A DNA stretch of 64,000 bases from Fimbriimonadia bacterium (GCA_026129765.1 JAHCHP010000012.1:48062-112061), one strand, 5' to 3'; shown: positions 26,151 through 36,028, numbered from the stretch's first letter. Translations and numbers: made by a program. Notes: generated from the sequence alone by a model not told the origin.

Positions 26151-26597
26151 TCAGCGCGTTCGGCTCTCGCAAATCGCTTTCAACGCTTGCAACGCTTTGG
26201 GCCAGGCTTCCAGCATAAAGCTTTCATATTCCTCCACCGTATCCAGTTCCACGCCGACTTCGGTCATACCGTTGATGTCGCGGAAGGTATAGGTCTCCAG
26301 CGCGCCTGCCCACGAGGTGACCTCGTCGCTGGTTGTGTCCTCTACTCCGTTCTGGATCATGCCTAAATGGCGCAAAGCCAAAAACTCATGGGGTCGGCTC
26401 TCGGCAACTTCCGAAATCATACCATTACCTTGCGCTTCAAGAAACTTGATTTTCGCTCCGGTTTCCCATGAACCCTCAAAACGGGAGCCGGGCGCAAAGG
26501 GAGCCGTCCACTGTTGATAGGTTTCCGCTTCAAATGCGCTATTCCAAACCGTTTCGCGATCCGCATCTATCGCGATAGAAAAAGTGAGTTTTTTCAT
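26151..26597 (-). CDS. SRPBCC (AHSA1/START-like) domain protein
   Basis: The product has 148 residues, a single helix-grip fold. It begins KKLTFSIAIDADRETVWNSAFEAETYQQWTAPFAPGS, the standard AHSA1-like opening, and ends with the long C-terminal helix YESFMLEAWPKALQALKAICES. Such proteins bind hydrophobic ligands or act as Hsp90-activator-like factors. No more specific role can be assigned. It has its own leaderless-type promoter. Confidence 0.88.
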   Translation of the reverse strand: MKKLTFSIAIDADRETVWNSAFEAETYQQWTAPFAPGSRFEGSWETGAKIKFLEAQGNGMISEVAESRPHEFLALRHLGMIQNGVEDTTSDEVTSWAGALETYTFRDINGMTEVGVELDTVEEYESFMLEAWPKALQALKAICESRTR

Positions 26598-26606
26598 GAT
26601 GAGGCA

Positions 26607-26612
26607 AGTGTA
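26607..26612 (-). promoter_or_regulatory. -10 element (GGTACACT) of a predicted leaderless promoter, SRPBCC gene
   Basis: The minus strand reads GGTACACT, 9 bases, ATG. There is no Shine-Dalgarno. Confidence 0.55.
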
Positions 26613-26795
26613 CCTGTCAACTCTGCAGAGATGTTTGACCTTGTTTGCGATTTTTCGGCTTTAATGACTACATGAGCCGTTTATGGCGCATTATTATAGA
26701 ATGTATCAATCAATTCCACCCCAATCAAACCAAAACACCCTGTCCTAAAATCGGGGATAGCAAAAGGCTGTCCCCGATTTATCTCGAAAGTGTGA

Positions 26796-26801
26796 TACAA
26801 T
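26796..26801 (+). promoter_or_regulatory. Extended -10 element (TGATACAAT)
   Basis: TGnTACAAT lies about 110 bases before the start of the dockerin-tailed gene. The leader ends in AGAGGAG. This is a Shine-Dalgarno-led promoter, unlike the leaderless class. Confidence 0.5.
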
Positions 26802-26910
26802 ATAAGAGTCTTTTAACGATATGGCAGCGTAAAGTCCATTTGTCAGAATGCAGTTCGACCGTTGTTTTGCTTGCTTGCCTTGTTCGAAAAGCGATAAAGA
26901 GGAGTTTTGA

Positions 26911-28557
26911 ATGCGAAAATCGATATTGACTTGGTTCATGTTTGTTGTAGGATTGACCTGTTTGCACGCCCAGGACCAGGTGTCGTTGAGTGTTGTTTTT
27001 ACCGACTCGCCCTTCAACCTGCGATTCCGGCTCACCATCACGAATAACAATCCGGGAGGTTCGGGTTGGGCGATTGATCAAACCCACATACTGTTCCCGA
27101 CGGGCGGCGTGTTGCAAAATGTGCAGGCTCCTGCCAACTGGGTCGCGACGGGCGATGTGCCTTGGGATGCGATTCCCCGAAATTTACGGTATCAAACCTC
27201 CAATGTCGCCGCGCGAATCGATCCGGGCGAATCGTTGAGTTTCGAGTTCTCCACCAGCGCGCCGACGCTGGTCAACGATCTTTACATCCAATACCGCGTT
27301 CGCAACGGGGGAACCTTGCTCGATTACGCGCAGCGGATCGATGTCACACCTCGAACTAATCTCGCTTCGGACGGACTGATTGTGCAAGAAGTGCAAGTCG
27401 CGGCGGCTACTGCCCCAAATCCGCCACCGGGACCGGGGGGCGGGCGCGTCTTGCAATTTAATTACGATTTTGACCGTCCTGTGACCCGTTCGCAAATCCG
27501 CACGCGAGACGAGCAAGGCAATACCCGTGATTTCACGCGCTATCCCATCGATAACCTAACCACCTTGCCGCATTTCTTCTTGGGTGACGTGCGCCGAGAA
27601 GTGCCTGCAACAGGTTCGCCTCCTAGAAACTACTGGACCTCCTGTTTGGAAGCTGCGCAATGGTGCAGCAGCGGCGTGAACCTGTCTGAACTGCGCTGGG
27701 TCAATGGACCCTTTGTAGAGCCTGAAGCGACGTTTGGCTGGAGATTTAGCCCCTCTTACCCTGATTCTGGAGCGGGACCGAGACAGGTTCGGTTCCAACT
27801 GACCAATTTAAGCAGCGAGTTTCCGCTGATTGTGAACCAACTTCGTTTTCATTTGCGCGGCGCGCGCGCTTTGGAATGCGGACCGGATGTCAATACTTGG
27901 CCCAGTCGTTTCCCTGCCGATTTTGTGGCGAATGCCTTTGTGCTTAATCCGAGACAGACTCGCGAATTTTTCTTGACTATCCCCGCAGGCACGCCTCCCA
28001 AACGGTTCTTCTACGGGTTCTTGGAAATGCGCAGTCCCAGTGACCCAACGGATCAGCCGACGCGCGCCTACATTGTGCAGGAAGAATTGAACAGCCTGCC
28101 TCTCGCGTCTGGGATTGTTCGCGCGCCAGTCCCCGATGTTAATCTGGCGCGACTTATCCATATCACTGCCTCAAACCCAGGTACCGGAGAGTCATTCATT
28201 TTCGAAGCCAACTCGAACGCGCTGGGGCGATGGCGAGTTCCTTTCTCAGTAGATTTGTTGGATATACCAGATCTTTATCGACCGATTTGGACAGTAAAAG
28301 TCAAACCACGCGGCGCATTACAAATGGCATTTCCCCAAACGCTGCTGGTGGGCGGTGATACCCTGGACCCCTACTTGCGTCAAATGATGGTTTTGGGCGA
28401 CATCAACGAAGACAATGTGATTGACGATTTGGACTTGCTATTGATGCTTCTGCAATTCGGCTTAACAGGGGTTCCCAGCGACGTAGATGGGAATGGTGTC
28501 GCCGATGACCGGGACCTGCTGCACGTGCTGTTTAACTTTGGAAGAACGGGAGATTAA
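26911..28557 (+). CDS. Secreted protein with C-terminal dockerin-like repeat pair
   Basis: The product has 548 residues, with signal peptide MRKSILTWFMFVVGLTCLHA and an AGAGGAG ribosome site 7 bases before ATG. The central 450 residues are beta-rich and unassigned, with two cysteine pairs near SCLEAAQWC and ECGPDV. The C-terminal 52 residues are a dockerin type I-like tandem: LGDINEDNVIDDLDLLLMLLQFG and DVDGNGVADDRDLLHVLFNFG, each with Asp/Asn ligands of a calcium loop followed by a helix. Two other secreted proteins here share this tail. The subtilase gene begins directly after the stop, so the two are co-transcribed. Confidence 0.82.
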   Translation: MRKSILTWFMFVVGLTCLHAQDQVSLSVVFTDSPFNLRFRLTITNNNPGGSGWAIDQTHILFPTGGVLQNVQAPANWVATGDVPWDAIPRNLRYQTSNVAARIDPGESLSFEFSTSAPTLVNDLYIQYRVRNGGTLLDYAQRIDVTPRTNLASDGLIVQEVQVAAATAPNPPPGPGGGRVLQFNYDFDRPVTRSQIRTRDEQGNTRDFTRYPIDNLTTLPHFFLGDVRREVPATGSPPRNYWTSCLEAAQWCSSGVNLSELRWVNGPFVEPEATFGWRFSPSYPDSGAGPRQVRFQLTNLSSEFPLIVNQLRFHLRGARALECGPDVNTWPSRFPADFVANAFVLNPRQTREFFLTIPAGTPPKRFFYGFLEMRSPSDPTDQPTRAYIVQEELNSLPLASGIVRAPVPDVNLARLIHITASNPGTGESFIFEANSNALGRWRVPFSVDLLDIPDLYRPIWTVKVKPRGALQMAFPQTLLVGGDTLDPYLRQMMVLGDINEDNVIDDLDLLLMLLQFGLTGVPSDVDGNGVADDRDLLHVLFNFGRTGD

Positions 28558-30594
28558 ATGCCAATGAGGGCTTTGGCTGTCTTTTTCACCGCGCTCGCGA
28601 TAGGTTCTACTTGCGAGCGCGCGTTTGTTGCTGACTTGAAAGCGCAAGACCCAATCTTGACTTCTCGCAGCCGGGTCTTGGCTGCGCCGGACCGGGTTTT
28701 GGTTCGGTTTGAAAACGAAACCCAGCGCGCGCTTTGCGAAAAATCAGGGCTGAAGGTGATTCGAGACATCCCACAAATCAAGTTCTCGGTGTTGCAAGTG
28801 CCTCACGGGCAGGTGGACGAAACAATTGAAGACCTGAAAGAGCGTAAATGGGTCGCGGAGGCTTATCCAGACCGCGCCTATCGGACAGCCTATGACCCCA
28901 ACGACCCTAACTTCTTCCGGCAGTGGAATCTGGTGAGAATGTCGGTTCCAACCGTCTGGAACACGCTTTTTGGTTCCAGCCACGCGAAAGTCGCGATCTT
29001 GGACACGGGTGTTGATTATAACCATCCCGATTTGGCTCCGAATATCTGGACGAACTCTGCCGAAATCCCCAACAACGGAATCGATGAGGACCAGAACGGC
29101 TATGTCGACGACTATCTGGGCTGGGACTTCGCATATGGCGATAACAACCCGATGGATGACCATGGACATGGAACCGCCTGCGCCGGTATCGTGGCAGCCA
29201 AAATCGATAACAATTTGCAGATTGCGGGTATCGCGCAATGCCCCATTATGTGCGTCAAAATCGGTCTCTCCAATGGCTACTCTTACGACTCGATGTTTGC
29301 GCCTGCGGTGATTTATGCGGCAGATATGGGCGCGAAGGTTCAGAGTATCAGCTATTTCAGCGATGATTTGACGCCTGCGTTGCGCGCCGCAACCGATTAT
29401 GCATGGAGCCGCGGGTCGCTGCTGATCGTGGCGGCAGGCAACTTCAACGAGCCTTATCCCGTTTATCCCGGCGGTTATGAATGGGCTGTGGGTGTGGCAG
29501 CCACGACTGAAGCGGATAGGAAAGCCAGTTTCTCAAATCTGGGAAGCTGGGTCGATATCAGCGCGCCGGGGGTCAACATTCCAGCCAGCAGTTTAGGGGG
29601 TGGGCAAACCAACAATTTCTCTGGCACCTCGGCAGCGGCTCCCAATGCGGCGGGCGTCGCGATGTTGCTTTGGTCTTGGATGCCGAATGCGCGGATTGAA
29701 ACGATTCGCGAAGCGCTGGAATACAGCACCGATAATTTGAACGATCCCGTAGTGGGAAACTTCACAAATTATGGGCGCGTTAATGCTGACCGCGCGCTGC
29801 AATACCTGCGCGATGTGATGTTTGACCCCAACGGTTACGCGCTTTGGACCTCGCTGCCTGCGCCTCAAATCCACTGGCTTAGCCCTCACCGCGTTCCCGC
29901 GCTGGGAGGTAAGATCACATTGGCGGGTAAGCACTTCGGTCACCAGCGTTTTTGGGGGCGTCTGATGCTGAACCGCGAACCCTTGTGGATCGAGTCTTGG
30001 AGCGACAGCCAGGTTGTGGCGCGCCTTCCCAGAAATGCGCGCTCCGGCTGGTTGCAACTCTCCACTCGAGGCAGGCTCAGCAATTTGATTTGGCTGGAGG
30101 TCGGAAGCCATACCGCTGCCTTTGCCACCACCCCCACCGACCGTCAAATGGTGGGATTGTATGGCGGAGGCGCGCAATTGAGCGGGGGGTATGCTCAATT
30201 GCAAAAGGTGGACGGGCAGATATTAGAGGCGAAGGCGCGCGATGATAACAGTACGATTGAGCTGAAACTGCTGGTACGGGGCTTGGATAAAAACCGTGTG
30301 AGCGCGATTTCCGGGAAACTGCTGCGACGCTATCTGAACTTGGGGAACGGCGCGATTGAACGGATTGAACTGTACGACTTCGACAGCGGCAGCTATCCCT
30401 ATGGCCAATTTGTGGAGGTTCTGTCTGGCGGCGCGCAAAATGCGGGATGGGAAACCAAAACCTTCACGCTGCCCGCGCCCGCTTCCCGGTTTGTTTCGTA
30501 TGAGGGTGACCTCTTTGTGAAGATCATTGTCAACGCAAACAACGCGCAAGGCAGATTGCAGATCGATGCGTTTACTTTTGAATGGCGCGAATAG
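28558..30594 (+). CDS. Secreted subtilisin-like serine protease (S8) with IPT/TIG-like domain
   Basis: The product has 678 residues. A signal-like N-terminus (RALAVFFTALAIGSTCERAF) is followed by an I9-type propeptide region (about 40-105, VLVRFENETQRALCEKSGLKV). The catalytic domain (about 120-420) has D149 (VAILDTGVDYNHPDL), H204 (DDHGHGTACAG), the oxyanion Asn in AAGNFNEP, and S358 (SGTSAAAPNAAG). A TIG/IPT-like beta domain (about 438-515, PQIHWLSPHRVPALGGKITLAG) and a further beta-rich C-terminal domain follow. There is no dockerin tail. The ATG directly abuts the stop of the dockerin-tailed gene, suggesting a functional pair. Confidence 0.94.
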   Translation: MPMRALAVFFTALAIGSTCERAFVADLKAQDPILTSRSRVLAAPDRVLVRFENETQRALCEKSGLKVIRDIPQIKFSVLQVPHGQVDETIEDLKERKWVAEAYPDRAYRTAYDPNDPNFFRQWNLVRMSVPTVWNTLFGSSHAKVAILDTGVDYNHPDLAPNIWTNSAEIPNNGIDEDQNGYVDDYLGWDFAYGDNNPMDDHGHGTACAGIVAAKIDNNLQIAGIAQCPIMCVKIGLSNGYSYDSMFAPAVIYAADMGAKVQSISYFSDDLTPALRAATDYAWSRGSLLIVAAGNFNEPYPVYPGGYEWAVGVAATTEADRKASFSNLGSWVDISAPGVNIPASSLGGGQTNNFSGTSAAAPNAAGVAMLLWSWMPNARIETIREALEYSTDNLNDPVVGNFTNYGRVNADRALQYLRDVMFDPNGYALWTSLPAPQIHWLSPHRVPALGGKITLAGKHFGHQRFWGRLMLNREPLWIESWSDSQVVARLPRNARSGWLQLSTRGRLSNLIWLEVGSHTAAFATTPTDRQMVGLYGGGAQLSGGYAQLQKVDGQILEAKARDDNSTIELKLLVRGLDKNRVSAISGKLLRRYLNLGNGAIERIELYDFDSGSYPYGQFVEVLSGGAQNAGWETKTFTLPAPASRFVSYEGDLFVKIIVNANNAQGRLQIDAFTFEWRE

Positions 30595-30600
30595 GATTTG

Positions 30601-31827
30601 TTAGGGTTCTACCCAGACGCCATCTTCTTGCAAAAGAGCGATCAATTCTTGCACTCCCCGCTCGGCAGGAATATCGTTCTTCACAACTTCGTGCTTCCGA
30701 TAAAGCGCGATTTTACCTGGACCCCGCCCCACATAACCATAGTCGGCATCTGCCATTTCGCCGGGACCATTAACGATGCAGCCCATCACCGCGATGTCCA
30801 GACCGACTAAATGTTTGGTGGCGTCGCGCACTTCGTTCAACACAGTGGGCAGATCAAACTTCGTGCGCCCGCATGAGGGGCAGGCGATATACTCCACTTT
30901 TGTTTTGCGCAATCCCAGTGATTGCAAAATGTCGTAGCAGACTTCAATTTCGTTGACGGGGTCCTCCGCCAGCGAAACGCGGATCGTGTCGCCGATCCCT
31001 TCTGCCAGCAAAGTGCCAATGCCGATGCTGCTCTTGACGCGCGCATACATTCCGTCTCCTGCTTCGGTGACGCCCAAGTGAAGCGGATAATCCATATTTT
31101 CCTGCGCCAAGCGAACCGCCATCAACCGGTACGCCGCCAACATCACTTGCACGCGGCTGGCTTTCAACGAAATCACTAAATTGTGGTAATCATGGGCTTC
31201 ACAGATTCGCAGGTACTCCAAGGCAGACTCCACCATGCCCGCAGGCGAGTCGCCATAAGTCACCTTGATTCGCTCCGACAGGCTGCCATGGTTCACTCCC
31301 ACCCGCATCGCGATACCCCGCGCTTTGCAAGCCAAAATCACCGGCAAAAAGGTTTTCTCAATGGCTTCCAACTCCTCTTGAATTTCCGACTCGGAATACT
31401 CCAAGCGACTGGCGTCCGGCTTTCGGTAAACAAACAAGCCTGGATTGATGCGCACCTTTTCCATATGCTTCGCGCACTCCAAGGCGATATCCATGCCCTG
31501 ATGATGAACATCCGCAACCAACGGAACCCGGCTGTAGCCTCTTCGTTTGAGTTCGGCTTTAATTTCTGCCAAGTTCTGCGCTTCTCGCAGATTGGGCGCA
31601 GTCACACGCACGATCTCCGCTCCCGCTTCATACAAATCGATAATTTGTTGAACCGCGGCGGCGGTATCCAGCGTAGCGGCAGTGATCATCGTCTGCACGC
31701 GGACTGGGTTGTCGCCCCCTATGCCCACCTCTCCGACTTTCACCTCGCGCGTCTTTCGGCGGCGGTATTGCGTTGGAATATCTTGGTCGCGCAGCGACGC
31801 GATTGGAACAAAAGCTGTTTGGCTCAT
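30601..31827 (-). CDS. ispG: 4-hydroxy-3-methylbut-2-en-1-yl diphosphate synthase
   Basis: The product has 408 residues. It is the penultimate enzyme of the MEP isoprenoid pathway, reducing MEcPP to HMBPP with a [4Fe-4S] cluster. The TIM-barrel half has [16 protein letters not shown] and [13 protein letters not shown]. The cluster half has [15 protein letters not shown] and [19 protein letters not shown], giving three cysteine ligands and one Glu. Length fits the short bacterial form. It is convergent with the subtilase gene (6 bases apart) and divergent from the OmpR-type regulator. Confidence 0.97.
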   Translation of the reverse strand: MSQTAFVPIASLRDQDIPTQYRRRKTREVKVGEVGIGGDNPVRVQTMITAATLDTAAAVQQIIDLYEAGAEIVRVTAPNLREAQNLAEIKAELKRRGYSRVPLVADVHHQGMDIALECAKHMEKVRINPGLFVYRKPDASRLEYSESEIQEELEAIEKTFLPVILACKARGIAMRVGVNHGSLSERIKVTYGDSPAGMVESALEYLRICEAHDYHNLVISLKASRVQVMLAAYRLMAVRLAQENMDYPLHLGVTEAGDGMYARVKSSIGIGTLLAEGIGDTIRVSLAEDPVNEIEVCYDILQSLGLRKTKVEYIACPSCGRTKFDLPTVLNEVRDATKHLVGLDIAVMGCIVNGPGEMADADYGYVGRGPGKIALYRKHEVVKNDIPAERGVQELIALLQEDGVWVEP

Positions 31828-31835
31828 ACGCTTTA

Positions 31836-31841
31836 AGTGTA
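31836..31841 (-). promoter_or_regulatory. -10 element (GGTACACT) of a predicted leaderless promoter, ispG
   Basis: The minus strand reads GGTACACT, 8 bases, ATG (31827). The hexamer and preceding GG are the same as for the SRPBCC gene. Confidence 0.6.
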
Positions 31842-31860
31842 CCCGCTCCGCAGAAAGAGG

Positions 31861-31866
31861 TAAAAT
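31861..31866 (+). promoter_or_regulatory. -10 element (GGTAAAAT) of the OmpR-type regulator gene
   Basis: GGTAAAAT lies 21 bases before ATG 31888. TAAGTT 7 bases before the ATG is an alternative. It is back to back with the ispG promoter, 19 bases between the hexamers. Confidence 0.4.
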
Positions 31867-31887
31867 TCTCTGGATAAGTTTGACCCT

Positions 31888-32580
31888 ATGAACGCGAAAA
31901 TATTGATTGTAGATGATGACCCGTTTTTAGCGGAAAACATCAGCAGGCTGCTGTCGCTGCAAGGCTATAGTTGCAGTGTCGCGCCTAGCGCGGAGGCGGC
32001 TCTGAAATCGCTGATCAACGGGGATTACAGCTTGATGATTCTGGATTTGGGGTTGCCGGACGGCGACGGCTTCAACCTCTGCAGGCAGGCGCGGTTGAAA
32101 TGGACGCTGCCGATTCTAATGTTGACCGCGCGCAGCGACGCGATGGATAAGGTGGTTGGGTTGGAGGTGGGCGCAGACGACTATTTGACCAAACCCTTCG
32201 ATCCGAAAGAGCTCGCGGCGCGGGTGCGCGCTCTGCTCCGGCGCGCCAACGAATACCAAGCCCCGGCTCCCACCGCCCATCCCACACGGGTCGGCGATTT
32301 GGAAATCGACCAGGACCGGCGCGACGCGCTGGTGGCAGGCAAACCGGCAGGCTTGACCAACCGGGAGTTTGAGCTGCTGGTCTTCTTGATGAAACATGCA
32401 AACAAAGCCTTAGAGCGCGACTGGGTTTTTGAACAGGTTTGGGGCTTTGACAGCGAGTTCAGCAGCAACAGTCTGGATGTGTATGTCTATCGCCTGCGCA
32501 AAAAAATTGAACAAGACCCCTATAACCCTCGCTACCTGATTACCCTGCGCGGGTACGGCTATAAGTTCCAATCGGACTAA
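31888..32580 (+). CDS. OmpR/PhoB-type response regulator
   Basis: The product has 230 residues. The receiver domain has D9-D11, phospho-acceptor D53 in [14 protein letters not shown], the Thr in LMLTARSD and the Lys in [10 protein letters not shown]. The C-terminal winged helix (about 135-228) has [13 protein letters not shown] and the recognition part [16 protein letters not shown], ending in the RGYGYKF hairpin. It is an orphan: no histidine kinase is adjacent, and the next gene is a cysteine desulfurase starting 1 base after the stop. The kinase at 52.1-53.9 kb is a candidate partner by inference only. Confidence 0.96.
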   Translation: MNAKILIVDDDPFLAENISRLLSLQGYSCSVAPSAEAALKSLINGDYSLMILDLGLPDGDGFNLCRQARLKWTLPILMLTARSDAMDKVVGLEVGADDYLTKPFDPKELAARVRALLRRANEYQAPAPTAHPTRVGDLEIDQDRRDALVAGKPAGLTNREFELLVFLMKHANKALERDWVFEQVWGFDSEFSSNSLDVYVYRLRKKIEQDPYNPRYLITLRGYGYKFQSD

Positions 32581-32581
32581 C

Positions 32582-33757
32582 ATGAAACCACTCTACTTAG
32601 ATCATGCCGCCACCACGCCGCTGGACCCCCAAGTCCGGGAAGCGATGATGCCCTTTTTGGATCCGACCTATGGGAATCCCTCCAGCCTTCACCGGTGGGG
32701 CAGAGAGGCGCGTCTTGCGCTCGATGCCGCGCGCGAAACAACGGCTGCCGCTTTGAATTGTGATCCGGCAGAAATTTGCTTTACCTCTGGCGGCACCGAA
32801 TCGTGCAATTTAGCGATTATGGGCGCAGCCTTAGAAGCGCGAGGCAAGCGAACACGCTTGCTCGTCTCCTGTATAGAGCATCATTGCGTGTTGCATGCGG
32901 CGGAATGGCTTGAGCCTTCCGGATTTTTGGTAGAAACCTTGCCCGTCGATGCGGAAGGCGTGGTCGATTTGGATGCGTTCCGGGGCGCGCTCAACGAAGA
33001 GGTTCTGCTGGTCTCGGTGATGCATGGAAACAACGAAATCGGCTCTTTGCAGCCTGTGGAAACCATCGCTGCGTTGTGCCGGGAACATGGCGCGTTGTTT
33101 CATACCGACGCCGTACAAACCTTCAGCAGTCTGCCCGTTGATGTCGAGCAGATCGGCTGTGACCTGCTCAGCATCTCTGCGCATAAACTGTATGGTCCCA
33201 AAGCGGTCGGCGCGCTTTATACGCGGGCAGGCGTCAAAATCAAGCCGTTGATGGTCGGTGGCGGACAGGAACGCGACCGACGCGCCGGTACGGAGAATGT
33301 GGCAGGGATTGTGGGCTTCGCGAAGGCGATCCAAGTCGCGATGGATCAGCGCGAAAATGAGAGCCAGCGATTGAGGGAACTGAGGGACGATCTGATTGAC
33401 CAAGTATTGAGCCAGATTCCAGACAGCCGCTTGAACGGTTCCCGCGAAAATCGCTTGCCCAACAACGCGCATTTCTGTTTTGAGGACGCGCCTGCCGACA
33501 GCCTGCTGATCGCGTTGGACCGAGCGGGGATTGCTGCCAGCAGCGGCGCGGCGTGCAGCGCGGGTTCGCTGGAGCCGTCGCATGTGCTGTTGGCGATTGG
33601 CTTGAGCGAGGGGCAGGCACAAACCGGGATTCGACTCACCTTGGGACGCTCCAGCGACCAAGCCTGCCTCCAGAGCGCGGTCGAAATTCTGCGCGAGCAA
33701 GTGGCGCGTATCCGGGCTACTCGTTCACCCGCGCGCCCCACAACAGCCGGTTCCTGA
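32582..33757 (+). CDS. Cysteine desulfurase (IscS/NifS family)
   Basis: The product has 391 residues. It is a PLP enzyme that moves sulfur from cysteine to Fe-S cluster or thionucleotide assembly. The start YLDHAATTPLDPQV is the family opening. The substrate loop and PLP site include the Lys in SAHKLYGPKAVGALY (K202). The catalytic cysteine is C325 in SSGAACSAGSLEPSHVL, with the class I (IscS/NifS) loop. No iscU, mnmA or iscR neighbour is present, so the acceptor is not known. It is tightly coupled to the upstream regulator. The last 41 bases overlap the convergent NAD kinase gene. Confidence 0.95.
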   Translation: MKPLYLDHAATTPLDPQVREAMMPFLDPTYGNPSSLHRWGREARLALDAARETTAAALNCDPAEICFTSGGTESCNLAIMGAALEARGKRTRLLVSCIEHHCVLHAAEWLEPSGFLVETLPVDAEGVVDLDAFRGALNEEVLLVSVMHGNNEIGSLQPVETIAALCREHGALFHTDAVQTFSSLPVDVEQIGCDLLSISAHKLYGPKAVGALYTRAGVKIKPLMVGGGQERDRRAGTENVAGIVGFAKAIQVAMDQRENESQRLRELRDDLIDQVLSQIPDSRLNGSRENRLPNNAHFCFEDAPADSLLIALDRAGIAASSGAACSAGSLEPSHVLLAIGLSEGQAQTGIRLTLGRSSDQACLQSAVEILREQVARIRATRSPARPTTAGS

Positions 33758-34583
33758 GTTTCTCTAAGAAATCGCCTTCGTTGAAAACCAGCAGCCGCGT
33801 TTTATAGGGTGATTGGGTTATCTCCACCACCTGACCGGGCGCAACAACCCGGTGGCGGTTGCCGTCTGCCGTCAACAACGCTTCTTGGCGGTCTATTGCG
33901 CTGCCCACATCTTCATTGGGATGTGGCTCAATCGTGATAGAAACCGTCGCGCTGGGGGGCAGCACCAAAGGACGCGCGCCGAGGGTATGGGGCGAAATCG
34001 CTGCCAAAATCATCGCTTGAACTTCGGGATGCATTACCGGCGCGCCTGTCGATAGCGCGTAACCAGTGGAGCCTGTCGAGGTGGAGACGAGCGTGCCATC
34101 CGCAGGATAGGAGGTCAATTCGCGCCCGTTGATTCGAATGCCGAAGGTCAACATCGGAGCCGTTGGCGCGCGCAGCATCGCGATTTCGTTCAAACCGTAG
34201 ATCGCGTTCGGCTCATGGTCTACCCGCGCTTGGATCATCAGACGCTCCTGAATCTGACATTCGCCTTGAAACCAGCTTTGCAGCGCGCTCTGTAGGTTTT
34301 CGGGGCGAATCTGCGCAATAAAACCAAACCGCCCCAAGTGCGCGCCCAGCACCGGAATATTGGCAGGCGCAGCCAGCCACGCGCCCGTCAGAAGGGTTCC
34401 ATCGCCACCCAAACAAACCACCAAGTCAGGCGTGGGGGAAGGCAGCGACTCCCATCGCGCTGCCTCTTGCTGATCCACCAGAGAAACGGGGCAGTTATGG
34501 GATTCCAGCCAATGACGCGCCTGTTCCGCCGCCTGCGCGGCGGAAGGCTTTCCCGCATGGTAAATGATCAGAACTCGCTTCAC
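33717..34583 (-). CDS. nadK: NAD kinase
   Basis: The product has 288 residues. It phosphorylates NAD to NADP with ATP or polyphosphate. The family motifs are LVVCLGGDGTLL (GGDGT) and the NAD-binding TLVSTSTGSTGYALSTGAPVMHP, then LGARPLVLPPSATV. The start overlaps the upstream TPR gene stop by 4 bases, so it is the last gene of the leftward cluster. The 3' end overlaps the cysteine desulfurase gene in antisense. Confidence 0.96.
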   Translation of the reverse strand: MKRVLIIYHAGKPSAAQAAEQARHWLESHNCPVSLVDQQEAARWESLPSPTPDLVVCLGGDGTLLTGAWLAAPANIPVLGAHLGRFGFIAQIRPENLQSALQSWFQGECQIQERLMIQARVDHEPNAIYGLNEIAMLRAPTAPMLTFGIRINGRELTSYPADGTLVSTSTGSTGYALSTGAPVMHPEVQAMILAAISPHTLGARPLVLPPSATVSITIEPHPNEDVGSAIDRQEALLTADGNRHRVVAPGQVVEITQSPYKTRLLVFNEGDFLEKLRNRLLWGARVNE

Positions 34584-36007
34584 TTCTCTAACCGGGCGAG
34601 ATTCGTTTTGGCATCCTGAAAACCGGGGTCCAATTTCAGGGCGAGACGATACATCGTTTTCGCTTGATCCAGTTGGTTCTTGCGCTCATAGACCACACCC
34701 AGATTGTTATGGGCGGACGCGGAGCGAGGATTGATGGCAATCGCGCGCTGGAACGCCTTGATCGCTTCATCCAGGCGGTCGGTTCTTTCCAGCACCAGAC
34801 CCAAATTGTTCCAAGCCGCTTCCGATTGCGGATTGCGCGCAATCACGGCTCGATACTCGCGTTCCGCCGCTTTGAAGTCGCGTTTGCGATAGTAGATGTC
34901 CGCCAGCGCAAGACGCGCTTCATTCAATTTGGGGTTTTCTGCAAGCGCTTGCCGGTACAGGTTGATGGCATCCTCCCATTGATCGGTCTGGGAGTAGAGA
35001 GCGGCGAGATTGACCTTCGCGCTGGTCTGCTTGGGGTCATGTTGCAGCGACATTTCAAGGGTCGCTTTCGCCTCGTCAAACTTGTTCTGCTTCATTTGCA
35101 CATAGCCCAGTTGCGCTAACGCGCCCGCATCGTTGGGTTTCAGGCTGATCACTCGTTCGAAGGCGGTAGACGCCGCTCCCCAATTGCCTTGCGCCACTTG
35201 CAGCACGCCCAAGTTGTAATGGAGATCAGTCGCGTCGGAGTTCTTATCGATTGCCGTTTGCAGCACGCTGATCGCCTTCCCGCGGTTCTTCAAGTTCACA
35301 TAACACTCCGCCAATTTCAACCAGGCATTGACATCGTTAGGCATCTTCGGCATCAGCTTTTCCAACAGTTGCGCGCCCTCTTTATACTCTCGCAATTGGA
35401 TTAACCCCAGCGCGTAATTCAGCCGGAAAGTATCATTCGTGGGCGCAAGGCGCACGGCTTCTTTGTACTGCTCCACCGCTTGCCTCATCGCGCCTTTCTG
35501 TTGGTAAGCGTATCCCAAGTTGTTGCGCGTATAAGCGTCTGAAGGACGCAGTTGGATTGATTTGCGGTACTGGCTAATCGCCTGGTCATACCGTTTCTGC
35601 TTCATGTAAACGTTGCCAAGATTGTAGTAGGCATCGGCAAAGCCGGGTTTTATCGCGATCACGCGGCGGTACGCTGCTTCGGCTCGGTTCATGTCATTCG
35701 AGTGCAGGTAGGCGTTGCCCAGGTTGTTCAAGGTTTCCGCGTTATCGGGCGAGAGTTTGGCGGCTTGCTCCAAAACGGGAACTGCGTCTTTGGCGCGCCC
35801 TGCCTGCAGGTAAAGAAAGCCCAGCCAGTTCGCTGCCGATTTGTTGTCTTGATCGTTTTTGTAAATAGTCTCTAAAATGTCTATAGCTTCCGTGACTTTT
35901 CCCTGTTTATAGAGGTCCACAGCCTGTTTAACGCTGCCCGGATTCTCTTGAGCGAGCGGCGCGATAAGCAAACCAAGCGCCAGCGCGATTGCAGTCCAGA
36001 TTCTCAT
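34580..36007 (-). CDS. Secreted/periplasmic TPR-repeat protein
   Basis: The product has 475 residues. A signal peptide (MRIWTAIALALGLLIAPLA) is followed by about thirteen consecutive TPR units filling the protein to its end. Typical units are ADAYYNLGNVYMKQKRYDQAI, DAYTRNNLGYAYQQKGAMRQA and SASAHNNLGVVYERKNQLDQA. It is probably a periplasmic scaffold. GGAGG lies before the ATG. The 4-base overlap couples it to NAD kinase, but a functional link is not evident. Confidence 0.92.
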   Translation of the reverse strand: MRIWTAIALALGLLIAPLAQENPGSVKQAVDLYKQGKVTEAIDILETIYKNDQDNKSAANWLGFLYLQAGRAKDAVPVLEQAAKLSPDNAETLNNLGNAYLHSNDMNRAEAAYRRVIAIKPGFADAYYNLGNVYMKQKRYDQAISQYRKSIQLRPSDAYTRNNLGYAYQQKGAMRQAVEQYKEAVRLAPTNDTFRLNYALGLIQLREYKEGAQLLEKLMPKMPNDVNAWLKLAECYVNLKNRGKAISVLQTAIDKNSDATDLHYNLGVLQVAQGNWGAASTAFERVISLKPNDAGALAQLGYVQMKQNKFDEAKATLEMSLQHDPKQTSAKVNLAALYSQTDQWEDAINLYRQALAENPKLNEARLALADIYYRKRDFKAAEREYRAVIARNPQSEAAWNNLGLVLERTDRLDEAIKAFQRAIAINPRSASAHNNLGVVYERKNQLDQAKTMYRLALKLDPGFQDAKTNLARLEK

Positions 36008-36028
36008 AAGTCCCTCCTACAAATTACT

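Larger units (their letters stand above)
26598..26910. other. Intergenic region with a 10-bp inverted repeat and a leader
   Basis: These 313 bases lie between divergent genes. They hold the SRPBCC promoter, a perfect inverted repeat AAATCGGGGA (26748-26757)/TCCCCGATTT (26771-26780) without a T run, and the promoter and leader of about 100 bases for the dockerin-tailed gene. No reading frame looks coding. Confidence 0.65.

Noticed and set aside
26748..26780. Inverted repeat as a terminator
   Set aside because: Perfect 10-bp arms but no T run on either strand, and it lies between divergent promoters.
32831..33700. Long antisense frame of 289 codons within the cysteine desulfurase gene
   Set aside because: It mirrors the GC-rich third-position pattern of the real gene, matches no family, and the sense protein is complete with all catalytic residues.
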